The position numbers and the translations under genes are program-made. Positions 52,857-60,634 of a stretch of 64,000 nucleotides of DNA are shown piece after piece. The stretch's first letter is position 1. Each line of letters starts with the position of its first letter. The stretch lies in the NCBI GenBank assembly GCA_022843385.1, contig JALHNT010000005.1, positions 42,000-105,999 of the forward strand. The letters run 5' to 3'. Origin of the DNA: Anaerolineae bacterium (GTDB taxonomy: Bacteria > Chloroflexota > Anaerolineae > Aggregatilineales > Phototrophicaceae). The notes below the pieces were generated by a model. It made no database searches, was not told the DNA's origin, and saw only the letters and a program-made list of their open reading frames with translations.

Positions 52857-54590
52857 ATGTCACGTCGTAACCTGAATATTCTCGGTATTCTGATCCTGAT
52901 GGGGATCACCTCTGTCGTCAGCGTTGTCGGTTTCACCTTTGTCACCGGCGGATCAGGCGAAGCCAGCGCACCGATCAGCGCACCGACGCTTGATCTGTCC
53001 ACCGCCACGCCCAATGGCCCTGCCACGCAGATGGCTGAACTCTCGGCTCAGGGCGAAGCGCTGCAAGCGACTAATGACGCACTCAGCACCCAGGTCAATG
53101 CGCCGCCGGACACCTCGGCTCTGGATGAGGCTTCAACTCAGGTGGCTGTCCTGCAAGCGACCAACGACGGGTTGAGCGCCCTGGTTGCTAGCGGCGCTGA
53201 TCAGGTTGCCAGCCTGGAAGCCGTCAATGCCGCTATGAGTACTGCTGTTGTGGATGCCGCCGGCGCTGTTGCCGAAGCGACCTCTATTGCAATGGTCGCC
53301 GCGACCGCCAGTGCCATGCCGACTCATACAGCGACACCACTCCCGACCAACACCCCCGTTCCACCGACGCCGACCCCGGTACCGCCGACAGCCACACCAG
53401 TCCCGCCAACCCCGACCACTGCCCCGGCAGCGGCACAGTCCGCCCAACCGGCGACGCTGTATCGCATCGTGCCGGAAGAGTCGCAGGTGACATTCAGCAT
53501 CTTTGAAGAGCTGCGCGGCGCTCCGGTGACCGTGCTAGGAACGACCAATCAGGTCGCAGGCGATATTCTGGTGGACTTTGCCAATCCCGCAGCCTCACGG
53601 GTGGGTATCATCCGCATCAACGCCCGTTCGCTGACCACTGACAACGAGTTCCGTAATCGGGCTATCCGCAGCGAGATTCTGGAGTCCGCCCGCGATGAGT
53701 ACGAGTTCATCGACTTCACCCCGACGGCTATCGAAGGGATGCCGGGGTCGGTGGGACTGGGCGAGACGGTGACCTTCCAGATCACCGGCGACCTCAAGAT
53801 CCGCGACATCGTGCAGGTGGTGACGTTCGAGGTGACGGCCACAGCCACCGCTGACCGGTTGGAAGGCACAGCCACTACCACCGTAACCCGCGCTCAGTTC
53901 AACCTGCAAATCCCCAGCGTGCCGGGTGTTGCCAATGTGGCTGACGAAGTGCCGCTGGAAATCCGCTTCGTTGCTGCGGCGGTGGATGCGCCACCAGCCG
54001 AAGCCAGCGCGGAAGCCACTGCTGAGGCGGCGGCTGATGTCCCGGCTTCGACGCTGTATCGCATCGTGGCGGAAGAGTCGCAGGTGACGTTCAGCATCTT
54101 TGAAGAACTGCGCGGCGCACCCGTGACCGTCATTGGGACGACCAATCAGGTGGCCGGCGATATTCTGGTGGACTTCGCCAACCCAGCGGCCTCACGGGTA
54201 GGCATCATCCGCATCAATGCCCGCACGCTGGCGACTGACAATGAATTCCGCAACCGGGCTATCCGCAGTGAAATCCTCGAATCCGCCCGTGATGAGTATG
54301 AATTCATCGACTTCACGCCGACAGCCATCAGCGGAATGCCGGAGTCGGTGGCGCTGGGCGAAACGGTGACCTTCCAGATCACTGGCGACCTGAAGATTCG
54401 TGACATCGTGCAGGTCGTGACATTCGAAGTATCAGCAACCGCGACGGCTGACCGGCTGGAGGGTCTGGCGACCACCACCGTGACCCGCGCCCAGTTCAAT
54501 CTGCAAATCCCCAACGTGCCGAGCGTCGCCAACGTGGCCGACGAAGTGCCGCTGGAAATCCGCTTCGTGGCGACAGCAGTGCCGCAGTAA
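52857..54590 (+). CDS. Membrane-anchored protein with two near-identical YceI domains
   Basis: A 577-residue protein. A single N-terminal helix (~7-30) anchors it; an Ala/Ser/Thr-rich helical stretch (~40-150) and a TPTPVPPT linker (~155-195) follow. Two YceI-like domains of about 175 residues come next (~200-375 and ~400-577). Each begins 'TLYRI...ESQVTFSIFEELRGAPVTV' and ends 'VADEVPLEIRFV'. The domains are nearly identical in both protein and DNA (offset about 597 bp), so the duplication is recent. YceI proteins are lipocalin-like barrels that bind polyisoprenoids or similar lipids. Here they would face outward. Confidence 0.9.
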   Translation: MSRRNLNILGILILMGITSVVSVVGFTFVTGGSGEASAPISAPTLDLSTATPNGPATQMAELSAQGEALQATNDALSTQVNAPPDTSALDEASTQVAVLQATNDGLSALVASGADQVASLEAVNAAMSTAVVDAAGAVAEATSIAMVAATASAMPTHTATPLPTNTPVPPTPTPVPPTATPVPPTPTTAPAAAQSAQPATLYRIVPEESQVTFSIFEELRGAPVTVLGTTNQVAGDILVDFANPAASRVGIIRINARSLTTDNEFRNRAIRSEILESARDEYEFIDFTPTAIEGMPGSVGLGETVTFQITGDLKIRDIVQVVTFEVTATATADRLEGTATTTVTRAQFNLQIPSVPGVANVADEVPLEIRFVAAAVDAPPAEASAEATAEAAADVPASTLYRIVAEESQVTFSIFEELRGAPVTVIGTTNQVAGDILVDFANPAASRVGIIRINARTLATDNEFRNRAIRSEILESARDEYEFIDFTPTAISGMPESVALGETVTFQITGDLKIRDIVQVVTFEVSATATADRLEGLATTTVTRAQFNLQIPNVPSVANVADEVPLEIRFVATAVPQ

Positions 54591-54601
54591 GATTGACGAG
54601 C

Positions 54602-54628
54602 ATGGGGCAGCCCTCCTCGCTGCCCCAT
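54602..54628 (+). terminator. Hairpin after the YceI gene, likely terminator
   Basis: Perfect 9-bp stem ATGGGGCAG/CTGCCCCAT with nine-base loop, 12 bases after the stop codon. Only a short, interrupted T-rich stretch follows, so efficiency is uncertain. Confidence 0.6.
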
Positions 54629-54775
54629 TCGATAATTCCATCTGCCCTTTTTCGATAAACACAATCGGTTTTCCCAACAGACACCGTGCTGACGAATCTG
54701 CGGTTGCGAACGGGTGTTCCATCCGCTATACTGTGCGATAGTCCTTTTTGCCTTGATAATCACAGGGAACCGATC

Positions 54776-55975
54776 ATGAAACCACTGACGCAGGCCGGAG
54801 TGCGCGCCATCATGCTGGCCGCCCAGGGTCTCACTGAACCGGCCACGCCTGCCACCAAAGCCGATGTACAGGCCATCATCCGCCGCATGCATGTGCTGCA
54901 GATCGATACCATCAACATTGTTGCCCGCAGCCCTTATCTGGTGTTGTGGAGCCGGTTGGGTGATTATGATCCACGCTGGCTCGATCAATTGCTGGCAGAA
55001 GGCAAGCTGTTTGAATACTGGTCCCATGCCGCTTGCTTCCTGCCAGTTGAGGATTTTGCCCTCTACCGGCCGGAAATGCTGGCGCAATTGGAGGAAGGCT
55101 CACGGGCGCAGCGCTGGTTGGGCCAACACGCCGGGGTAGCCGAGCAAGTGCTGGAGCATGTGCGGCAGGTTGGCGCTGTCCGTTCAGCCGATTTTGAACG
55201 TACCGATGGCGAGAAAGGGTCATGGTGGAACTGGAAAGCGGAGAAAGTGGCGCTGGAGTATCTGTTTTATGCCGGAGAACTGATGATCCGTGAGCGGCAC
55301 AATTTCCAGCGTATCTATGATCTGCGCGAGCGCATCATGCCCAACTGGACAGATGACCACTTGCCAAGCCAGGCCGATATCCACGATCAGTTCGCCCTGC
55401 ACACGATCAAGGCGTTGGGCGTGACTAAAGCCGAATGGATTGCCGATTACTTTCGCCTGAAGAAAGCTCCGGTTCAGGCTGCACTCAAACGCTTACAGCA
55501 GCGCGGCGCAGTGCTGACCGTGCCTGTGGAAGGCTGGGGGCATCCCGGGCTGGCACATCCCGATCATCGTCCGATGGTGGAAGCGGCTGCCGATGGCGTG
55601 CTGCCACAGGCGCGAACTACGCTGCTCTCCCCGTTTGATCCGATTGTATGGGATCGGGCGCGGGCGCTCGATCTGTTCAACTTCGATTATCGCATCGAGT
55701 GTTACACGCCGGCTCCCAAACGCCAGTATGGTTACTTCACGCTGCCGGTGCTGTGTCGCAACCGGTTGGTGGGGCGGCTTGATCCCAAAGCTCATCGCCA
55801 GGATGGGATATTTGAAGTAAAGGCCTTTCATCTGGAGCCGAATGTGCTGCTCGAGGATGATGAGATCGAGGATGTAAAAGCAGCGATCAAAGCCTGCGCC
55901 ACCTGGCATAAGACGCCACAGGTTGTCGTCCGCTATACCACACTGCCAGAACTGGCCGAGCGACTGGCAGATTAG
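54776..55975 (+). CDS. YcaQ/AlkZ-type DNA glycosylase (HTH_42)
   Basis: A 399-residue winged-helix protein of the HTH_42 family, whose studied members (YcaQ/AlkX, AlkZ) unhook alkylation damage and interstrand cross-links. The start 'LTQAGVRAIMLAAQGL' and the catalytic-loop motif Gln42-Ile-Asp44 in 'HVLQIDTINIVARSPYLVLWSR' are as in that family (QxD subtype). 'YWSHAACFLPVEDFALYR' and 'LLSPFDPIVWDR...FDYRIECYTPAPKRQYGYFTLPVL' complete the match. ATG 54776 has AGGGAA upstream. It makes a second DNA-repair gene with uvrC in the window, but they are far apart. Confidence 0.9.
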   Translation: MKPLTQAGVRAIMLAAQGLTEPATPATKADVQAIIRRMHVLQIDTINIVARSPYLVLWSRLGDYDPRWLDQLLAEGKLFEYWSHAACFLPVEDFALYRPEMLAQLEEGSRAQRWLGQHAGVAEQVLEHVRQVGAVRSADFERTDGEKGSWWNWKAEKVALEYLFYAGELMIRERHNFQRIYDLRERIMPNWTDDHLPSQADIHDQFALHTIKALGVTKAEWIADYFRLKKAPVQAALKRLQQRGAVLTVPVEGWGHPGLAHPDHRPMVEAAADGVLPQARTTLLSPFDPIVWDRARALDLFNFDYRIECYTPAPKRQYGYFTLPVLCRNRLVGRLDPKAHRQDGIFEVKAFHLEPNVLLEDDEIEDVKAAIKACATWHKTPQVVVRYTTLPELAERLAD

Positions 55976-56027
55976 GCTGCGGTAGAATAGGGAGATGATC
56001 CGGGTGTATCACAACGAATGAAACGTG

Positions 56028-56372
56028 ATGTCCACACAAGCAACAATAGAATGGGATGATTTTGACAAGGTCGAGATGCGGGTCGGGCGCGTGCTGACAT
56101 GTGTTCCCAATCCCGAAGCGAAAAAGCCCGCCTATATCCTGACCATCGATTTCGGCGTCGCCGGCGTGCGAACCAGCTCAGCCCAGTTGACGCGCAATTA
56201 TCAACCGGATGACCTGATCGGGACACAAGTTGTGGCCGTGCTAAATTTCCCGGTCAAGCGTATCGCCGGGGTCAAGTCTGAGGTACTGGTGCTGGGCGCC
56301 CTATCTGAGGCTAACGATGTCGTGCTGCTGCGCCCCAGCATGGATGTCGAGAATGGGTCGCGCATCGGTTAA
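56028..56372 (+). CDS. csaA: CsaA-like tRNA-binding protein
   Basis: A 114-residue protein made of one tRNA-binding OB domain, as in CsaA and the C-terminus of MetG. 'WDDFDKVEMRVGRVLTCVPNPEAKKPAYILTIDFG', 'RTSSAQLTRNY', and 'VVAVLNFPVKRIAGVKSEVLVLGA' are characteristic. CsaA is described as a chaperone with tRNA affinity; its true role is open. ATG 56028 is used; no good ribosome site is visible for it or for the GTG before it. MetG in this window lacks this domain, so the two could complement each other. Confidence 0.9.
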   Translation: MSTQATIEWDDFDKVEMRVGRVLTCVPNPEAKKPAYILTIDFGVAGVRTSSAQLTRNYQPDDLIGTQVVAVLNFPVKRIAGVKSEVLVLGALSEANDVVLLRPSMDVENGSRIG

Positions 56373-56749
56373 AGACGGCCAGCGCGGGCGCGAGCAATGA
56401 TGCGGTACGCTTCAGCCTCGGTGCGGGCGGGGCGGGAATGTTCGCCGAGCTGGGGTATCAAGCGCACCAGAACCATACCCAATGTATGAAGTATCTCATT
56501 ATGAGACACCACTGCCATCATCCCCATGCGTGGATGCATCATGGCGACTGCACGCCGAAAAAAAGACAATGCATTGAGCGGCAGCCGCTGAACGTCGCTG
56601 TAGTCCGCGATGACATCGACAGTGTAGGGAAGGGTATCTAAAAGCCGGTTGAATACGTCTACCTGAGCGAAGTATTCATCCCATGTCCAGGGATCAGCCA
56701 CCGTGATTCGCATGATGGTTTCGTCCGCGCTATCCCAGCCAAAAGCAAT
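56369..56749 (-). CDS. STAS-like small protein, paralogue 4
   Basis: A 126-residue, more diverged member of the family at 36-37.5 kb: 'WDSADETIMRITVADPWTWDEYFAQ', 'VDVIADYSDVQRLP', then a looser C-terminal half with Met-rich helices and a final 'EAYRIIARARAG'. The internal Met at 56749 is taken as the start to match the others in length; a longer ORF upstream adds 33 residues without a ribosome site. It overlaps the end of csaA by four bases (convergent). Confidence 0.65.
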   Translation of the reverse strand: MAFGWDSADETIMRITVADPWTWDEYFAQVDVFNRLLDTLPYTVDVIADYSDVQRLPLNALSFFRRAVAMMHPRMGMMAVVSHNEILHTLGMVLVRLIPQLGEHSRPARTEAEAYRIIARARAGRL

Positions 56750-56885
56750 CATGGTCTCAACTTTGCCGCAACAATTCACGCATTCGAACGTCATCTGTGT
56801 ACAGAATTCTACAGCAGATGGCGCATCACTGGCGAATGACTGGACCAATCCTGTTCTGCGGACGAGTTAAAGACGATCCTCCAAG

Positions 56886-57692
56886 CTATGCATCGGTCGT
56901 ATGCTGCCCCTCATCTGCTTCCAGCAAGCGAATGATTTCCGCCGTCTCCTGTTCGTCTACATAATGGGTAATCCCAGCATGAAGATAATCAGGCAAGTCA
57001 GCGTGGAATTGCTGAAAATTGGCAATGAACGCCGGATCGCTATGGTAAAGTTCACCCAGACCGCGGAGTATGTCCAGCGTTGGCGTGTAAAAATGCTCAA
57101 TATGTCGATGCCAGCGTGTCAGGATAGCCTGGACCGCTTCGTCCTGCGGCGGTGTTCCAGACACCAGTGCCGCCGCCAGATCGCTGTAGATGGTGCCGCC
57201 TTCGGCCATGATGGCATCCTTTTGCGCCTGGGTATAGCCGTTCCACCGCCTGACTGACTCATTGACATGTTCCGGCCCATACTGCAAGCGAGCTTCGCGC
57301 TCATATTCCTTCTGCTGTTCCGGGCTGAAGCCGGCAAACAACTGCTTCTTGCTCATATCATGTTCTCCCGCCAGATGCAAAATCGTCGCGTCTACTGTAT
57401 CGATCAGGTTCTTCAGACGTTCCCGCTGGGTCTCCAGCGCCACACGATGGAAACGCAGCGCGGTCAGCACATCAAAGTCCGGGTCATCCAGCACTGTCCT
57501 GATCTGTAGCAGTTCCAGCCCCAGCTCCCGATAAAACATGATCTGCTGAAGCCGTAGCAACGCTGCATCGTCGTAATAGCGATAACCGTTCCCGCCTACC
57601 CGCGTTGGACTCAACAGCCCGATTTCGTGGTAATAATGCAGGGTACGCACGCTGACCCCAGCCAGTTCTGAAAGCTGCTTGACGGTATACAT
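56886..57692 (-). CDS. MerR family regulator with TipAS domain
   Basis: A 268-residue protein. The MerR helix-turn-helix is complete ('YTVKQLSELAGVSVRTLHYYHEIGLLSPTRVGGNGYRYY'). A dimerisation coiled coil (~75-115) and a C-terminal TipAS domain follow ('EREARLQYGPEHVNESVRRWNGYTQAQKDAIMAEG' onward), which in TipAL binds peptide antibiotics covalently or tightly. It therefore probably activates transcription on sensing a drug-like ligand. AGGAG lies nine bases before the ATG. Its own promoter has the long spacer typical of MerR targets. Confidence 0.93.
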   Translation of the reverse strand: MYTVKQLSELAGVSVRTLHYYHEIGLLSPTRVGGNGYRYYDDAALLRLQQIMFYRELGLELLQIRTVLDDPDFDVLTALRFHRVALETQRERLKNLIDTVDATILHLAGEHDMSKKQLFAGFSPEQQKEYEREARLQYGPEHVNESVRRWNGYTQAQKDAIMAEGGTIYSDLAAALVSGTPPQDEAVQAILTRWHRHIEHFYTPTLDILRGLGELYHSDPAFIANFQQFHADLPDYLHAGITHYVDEQETAEIIRLLEADEGQHTTDA

Positions 57693-57717
57693 CCTTCGAT
57701 CTCCTGATACATTGCTT

Positions 57718-57748
57718 ATCCTAAAGGATCACGTTACGTCAGAGTCAA
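57718..57748 (-). promoter_or_regulatory. MerR-type promoter of the TipA-like gene
   Basis: On the minus strand TTGACT and TAGGAT are 19 bp apart. The spacer contains the near-dyad TGACGT-A-ACGTGA. A 19-bp spacer with a central dyad is the hallmark of promoters that MerR proteins untwist, so autoregulation is likely. Confidence 0.8.
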
Positions 57749-57798
57749 GGGGTGCATCGTCTTTCCGTTTAGTTGCACTGCGACCCTCAATTGGATGG

Positions 57799-57857
57799 TT
57801 GACAATCAACAGCAGACACGTTAGATTAGTAATGCGTATTAGTAAAGCGAATTAGTC
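57799..57857 (+). promoter_or_regulatory. Promoter and 13-bp repeat operators of the LacI gene
   Basis: TTGACA (57799-57804) and TTAGAT (57821-57826) have a 16-bp spacer. The -10 runs into direct repeats with 13-bp period: ATTAGTAATGCGT, ATTAGTAAAGCGA, ATTAGTC (57825-57857). TAATGCGTATTA within them has the CpG-centred, near-symmetric look of LacI-family sites. Confidence 0.65.
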
Positions 57858-57863
57858 TTGTTG

Positions 57864-58910
57864 ATGAAACCCCGTCGCATTACCAGCAAACAGGTTGCTG
57901 CACGAGCCGGCGTCTCGCAGACGACCGTTTCATTTGTCCTCAATCAGGTTCGAAACAGCAATATCAGTGAAGAAACCCGGCAGCGCGTTTTTGAGGCGGC
58001 GCGCGAATTGAATTATGTGCCGGACGTAGCGGCGCAGGCATTGGCGCGGGGGCGCAGCAACAATCTGGCGATGATCCTGGTCAACCCCCACCGGCAGGTC
58101 TTCGCCGATCCATACATTCCGAATATCATCACCGGTTTCAATCAGGTCGCCAAAGCTCAGGGATTCCGCATCCTGCTAGAACGGATCGATCAGGCGGATG
58201 AACCAAGTCATGTCGCATTGATTGCCCAACTGCTGCGCGGCGGGGAAGTGGCAGGAGCCGTCATCTCTGGCTGTACGCCTGCGCTGGAAGATGAAGTGCA
58301 GCGACTGGCGCAGGAAGGCTATCCACTCGTCTTTCTCGATGTCCCTGCCCTCGCTGACTCCATCCCGTTTGTTACCATCGACCATGTAGCCGGTGTACAG
58401 GCCGTCATCCAACATCTGATCAATCTTGGGCACCAGCGCATCGGCTGCATCACTTATGCGCCGATGGCAGATTCGCATGTGACCAAACGTCTGGCGGCAT
58501 ACCGGGAAACACTGGAACGATCTGGCATCCTTTACGATGAGGAGCTGGTGCGGCTGGGGGCATATGACCCGGAAAGCGGACGACTGGCGGCGCGCTCCCT
58601 GATGGAACAACCGCATCCCCCGACGGCGATATTCGGGATGAATGATCTGATGGCACTGGGAGCGCTGGCAGCCATTCACGAGCGTGGCTGGCGCATTCCA
58701 CAAGACATAGCGGTGGTCGGGTATGACGACATGCGTTTCTCGCCCTTCACCCACCCACCGCTGACGACTGTCCACGCCCCTGAAATCGAACTGGGAGAAC
58801 ATGCGGGAATGCTGCTGTTCAATCTGTTGAGCAGGAAGCCGCGAAAATTGTCATCACATCTGATGATGCCGCAATTGGTGATACGGTCATCATGTGGCGC
58901 GGCACCATAA
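57864..58910 (+). CDS. LacI family transcriptional regulator
   Basis: A 348-residue repressor. The N-terminal LacI helix-turn-helix and hinge helix are clear ('ITSKQVAARAGVSQTTVSFVLN', 'RVFEAARELNYVPDVAAQALARGRSN'). A periplasmic-binding-like effector domain follows ('HQRIGCITYAPMADSHVTKRLAAYRETL', 'PTAIFGMNDLMALGALAAIHERGWRIPQDIAVVGYDD'). ATG 57864 follows two TTG codons. It is 93 bp upstream of a GH4 glycosidase on the same strand and would sense a related sugar. Confidence 0.93.
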   Translation: MKPRRITSKQVAARAGVSQTTVSFVLNQVRNSNISEETRQRVFEAARELNYVPDVAAQALARGRSNNLAMILVNPHRQVFADPYIPNIITGFNQVAKAQGFRILLERIDQADEPSHVALIAQLLRGGEVAGAVISGCTPALEDEVQRLAQEGYPLVFLDVPALADSIPFVTIDHVAGVQAVIQHLINLGHQRIGCITYAPMADSHVTKRLAAYRETLERSGILYDEELVRLGAYDPESGRLAARSLMEQPHPPTAIFGMNDLMALGALAAIHERGWRIPQDIAVVGYDDMRFSPFTHPPLTTVHAPEIELGEHAGMLLFNLLSRKPRKLSSHLMMPQLVIRSSCGAAP

Positions 58911-59003
58911 ATCATCCCCGGAAGGGGGTTAGCCTGGTTTTTACTGGCGAGGCATTTGGCTCGCCATTCTTGCCTGTACAATCTTGTTGGAGAAAGGTCT
59001 GAT

Positions 59004-60299
59004 ATGTCCAAGATCACTTTCATCGGCGCTGGCAGTACGGTGTTCGCCAAGAACCTGCTGGGCGACATCCTCAGCTTCCCTGAACTGGCACAGTCCGAGA
59101 TTGCCCTGTTCGACATCGATGCCGAGCGGCTGAAAACCTCGCACATCGTAGCTCAGCGGGTGGCCGAAGCGGTCGGCGCAAATCCCACCATCAGCGCCAC
59201 CCTCAACCGGCAGGAAGCGCTCAAGGGTGCGGACTACGCCATCTCCATGATTCAGGTGGGGGGCTATAAACCCAGCACCGTCGTTGACTTTGAAATTCCC
59301 AAGAAATACGGTCTGCGCCAGACGATTGCCGACACGCTCGGCATCGGCGGCATCATGCGCGGGTTGCGGACGATCCCGGTGCTGCTGGAGATGTGCCACG
59401 ATATGGAACAGCTTTGCCCGGATGTGACCTTCCTTCAGTACGTCAATCCGATGGCGATGAACTGCTGGGCCATCAGCCGCGCCAGCAGCATCAAGACCGT
59501 CGGCCTGTGCCACAGCGTACAGGGGACTGCCGAGCAGTTGGCGCATGACATCGGCATCCCGCTGGAAGAAATCAACTATGTGGTCGGCGGCATCAACCAC
59601 ATGGCCTTCTACCTGAAGTTCGAACGCAATGGCGAAGACCTCTACCCGCGCATCCGTCAGGTGCTGGAAGCCGGCCGCGCCCCGGACTGGAACCTGGTGC
59701 GTTATGAGATGTTCAAACACCTCGGTTATTTCGTCACCGAGAGCAGCGAACACTTCAGCGAATACGTCCCCTGGTTCATCAAGCGGGATCGCCCGGAGCT
59801 GATCGAACAGTTCAACATTCCGCTGGATGAATACATCCGCCGCTGTGAGCATCAGATCGCTGAGTGGGAGAAGCAGCGCAAAGAGCTGGAAGGCGGCGCA
59901 CCGCTGACCATCCATCGCAGCGTCGAGTACGGCAGCGGCATCATCCACAGCATGGAGACCGGGACGCCGCGCGTGGTGTATGGCAATGTCCCCAATCGCG
60001 GCCTGATCGATAACCTGCCGCAGGGCTGCTGCGTCGAAGTGCCGGTGCTGGTAGATAAGAACGGCCTGCTGCCCACCAAAGTCGGGACGCTGCCGCCCCA
60101 TCTGGCGGCACTGATGCAGACCAATGTCAATGTGCAGTCGCTCACGGTAGAAGCGGCGCTGACCGGCAAGCGCGAACACATCTATCATGCTGCCATGCTC
60201 GACCCGCACACCGCCGCCGAACTCTCGCTCGATCAGATTGTGGCGCTGGTCGATGACCTGATCGAAGCGCATGGCGATTGGCTGCCGAAATATCATTAA
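59004..60299 (+). CDS. GH4 family alpha-glycosidase (alpha-galactosidase type)
   Basis: NAD+- and Mn2+-dependent glycoside hydrolase of family 4, 431 residues. 'KITFIGAGSTVFAKNLLGDIL' is the NAD site. 'DFEIPKKYGLRQTIADTLGIGGIMRGLRTIPV' and 'YVNPMAMNCWAI' follow, and the metal ligands are Cys in 'GLCHSVQGT' and His in 'GGINHMAFYL'. The CHSVQ form fits alpha-galactosidase or alpha-glucosidase members (MelA/AglA type) rather than phospho-glycosidases. ATG 59004 has AAAGG upstream. It forms an operon with the LacI gene, and the sugar is probably an alpha-galactoside or alpha-glucoside. Confidence 0.92.
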   Translation: MSKITFIGAGSTVFAKNLLGDILSFPELAQSEIALFDIDAERLKTSHIVAQRVAEAVGANPTISATLNRQEALKGADYAISMIQVGGYKPSTVVDFEIPKKYGLRQTIADTLGIGGIMRGLRTIPVLLEMCHDMEQLCPDVTFLQYVNPMAMNCWAISRASSIKTVGLCHSVQGTAEQLAHDIGIPLEEINYVVGGINHMAFYLKFERNGEDLYPRIRQVLEAGRAPDWNLVRYEMFKHLGYFVTESSEHFSEYVPWFIKRDRPELIEQFNIPLDEYIRRCEHQIAEWEKQRKELEGGAPLTIHRSVEYGSGIIHSMETGTPRVVYGNVPNRGLIDNLPQGCCVEVPVLVDKNGLLPTKVGTLPPHLAALMQTNVNVQSLTVEAALTGKREHIYHAAMLDPHTAAELSLDQIVALVDDLIEAHGDWLPKYH

Positions 60300-60304
60300 G
60301 AACC

Positions 60305-60405
60305 TATCCGTAAACTTTTTCGCTTACCTCATCCCCCGACCCCCTCTCCAATGGATTGAAGAGGGGGAGTCGAGCAAAGCGAGGCGGGGGTGAAGTTTAC
60401 GGATA
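60305..60405. repeat. Palindromic CCCTCACCC-type element 3
   Basis: Perfect 13-bp outer arms TATCCGTAAACTT and AAGTTTACGGATA enclose a shortened core (CCTCATCCCCCGACCCCCTCTCC ... GAGGGGGAG ... GCGGGGGTGAA). It starts six bases after the GH4 stop codon and could end that transcript. It is separated by six bases from a MITE-like element. Confidence 0.75.
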
Positions 60406-60411
60406 GATACT

Positions 60412-60525
60412 AAGGCTCTTCCAAGAATACAATGCTCACATCGATTGTCGTGTAGGGCGCAACCTATTGCGCCACTACGGAAGAAAACCTGTCGCTATAG
60501 GCTAAACATTCTTCTGGAATAGCCT
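60412..60525. mobile_element. MITE-like element, copy B
   Basis: A 114-bp element with imperfect inverted ends (AAGGCTCTTCCAAGAATACAATG ... CATTCTTCTGGAATAGCCT). It shares ends and internal blocks GTGTAGGGCG, ATTGCGCC and GGAAGAAAACCT with copy A at 21961-22196 but lacks the ~120 bp insertion. No clear target duplication. Confidence 0.7.
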
Positions 60526-60593
60526 GAGTGACGATCACCGAGGAACTGTCTCAGCACCAGCCAGTGTGCCGCTGCGCCAGGATGCCATTGCCA

Positions 60594-60623
60594 GGCAGGG
60601 GTGTTCATCATGTCACCCCTGCC
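60594..60623. terminator. Hairpin beyond the 3' end of the spermidine-synthase-like gene
   Basis: Perfect 10-bp stem GGCAGGGGTG/CACCCCTGCC with a ten-base loop, twelve bases past the minus-strand stop codon. No T-tract follows on either strand, so it may stabilise the mRNA end rather than terminate by itself. Confidence 0.5.
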
Positions 60624-60634
60624 ATCACAACCGA

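Noticed and set aside
58941-60296. 451-codon minus-strand ORF opposite the GH4 gene
   Set aside because: Shadow; composition is that of a reversed coding strand and no motif is visible.
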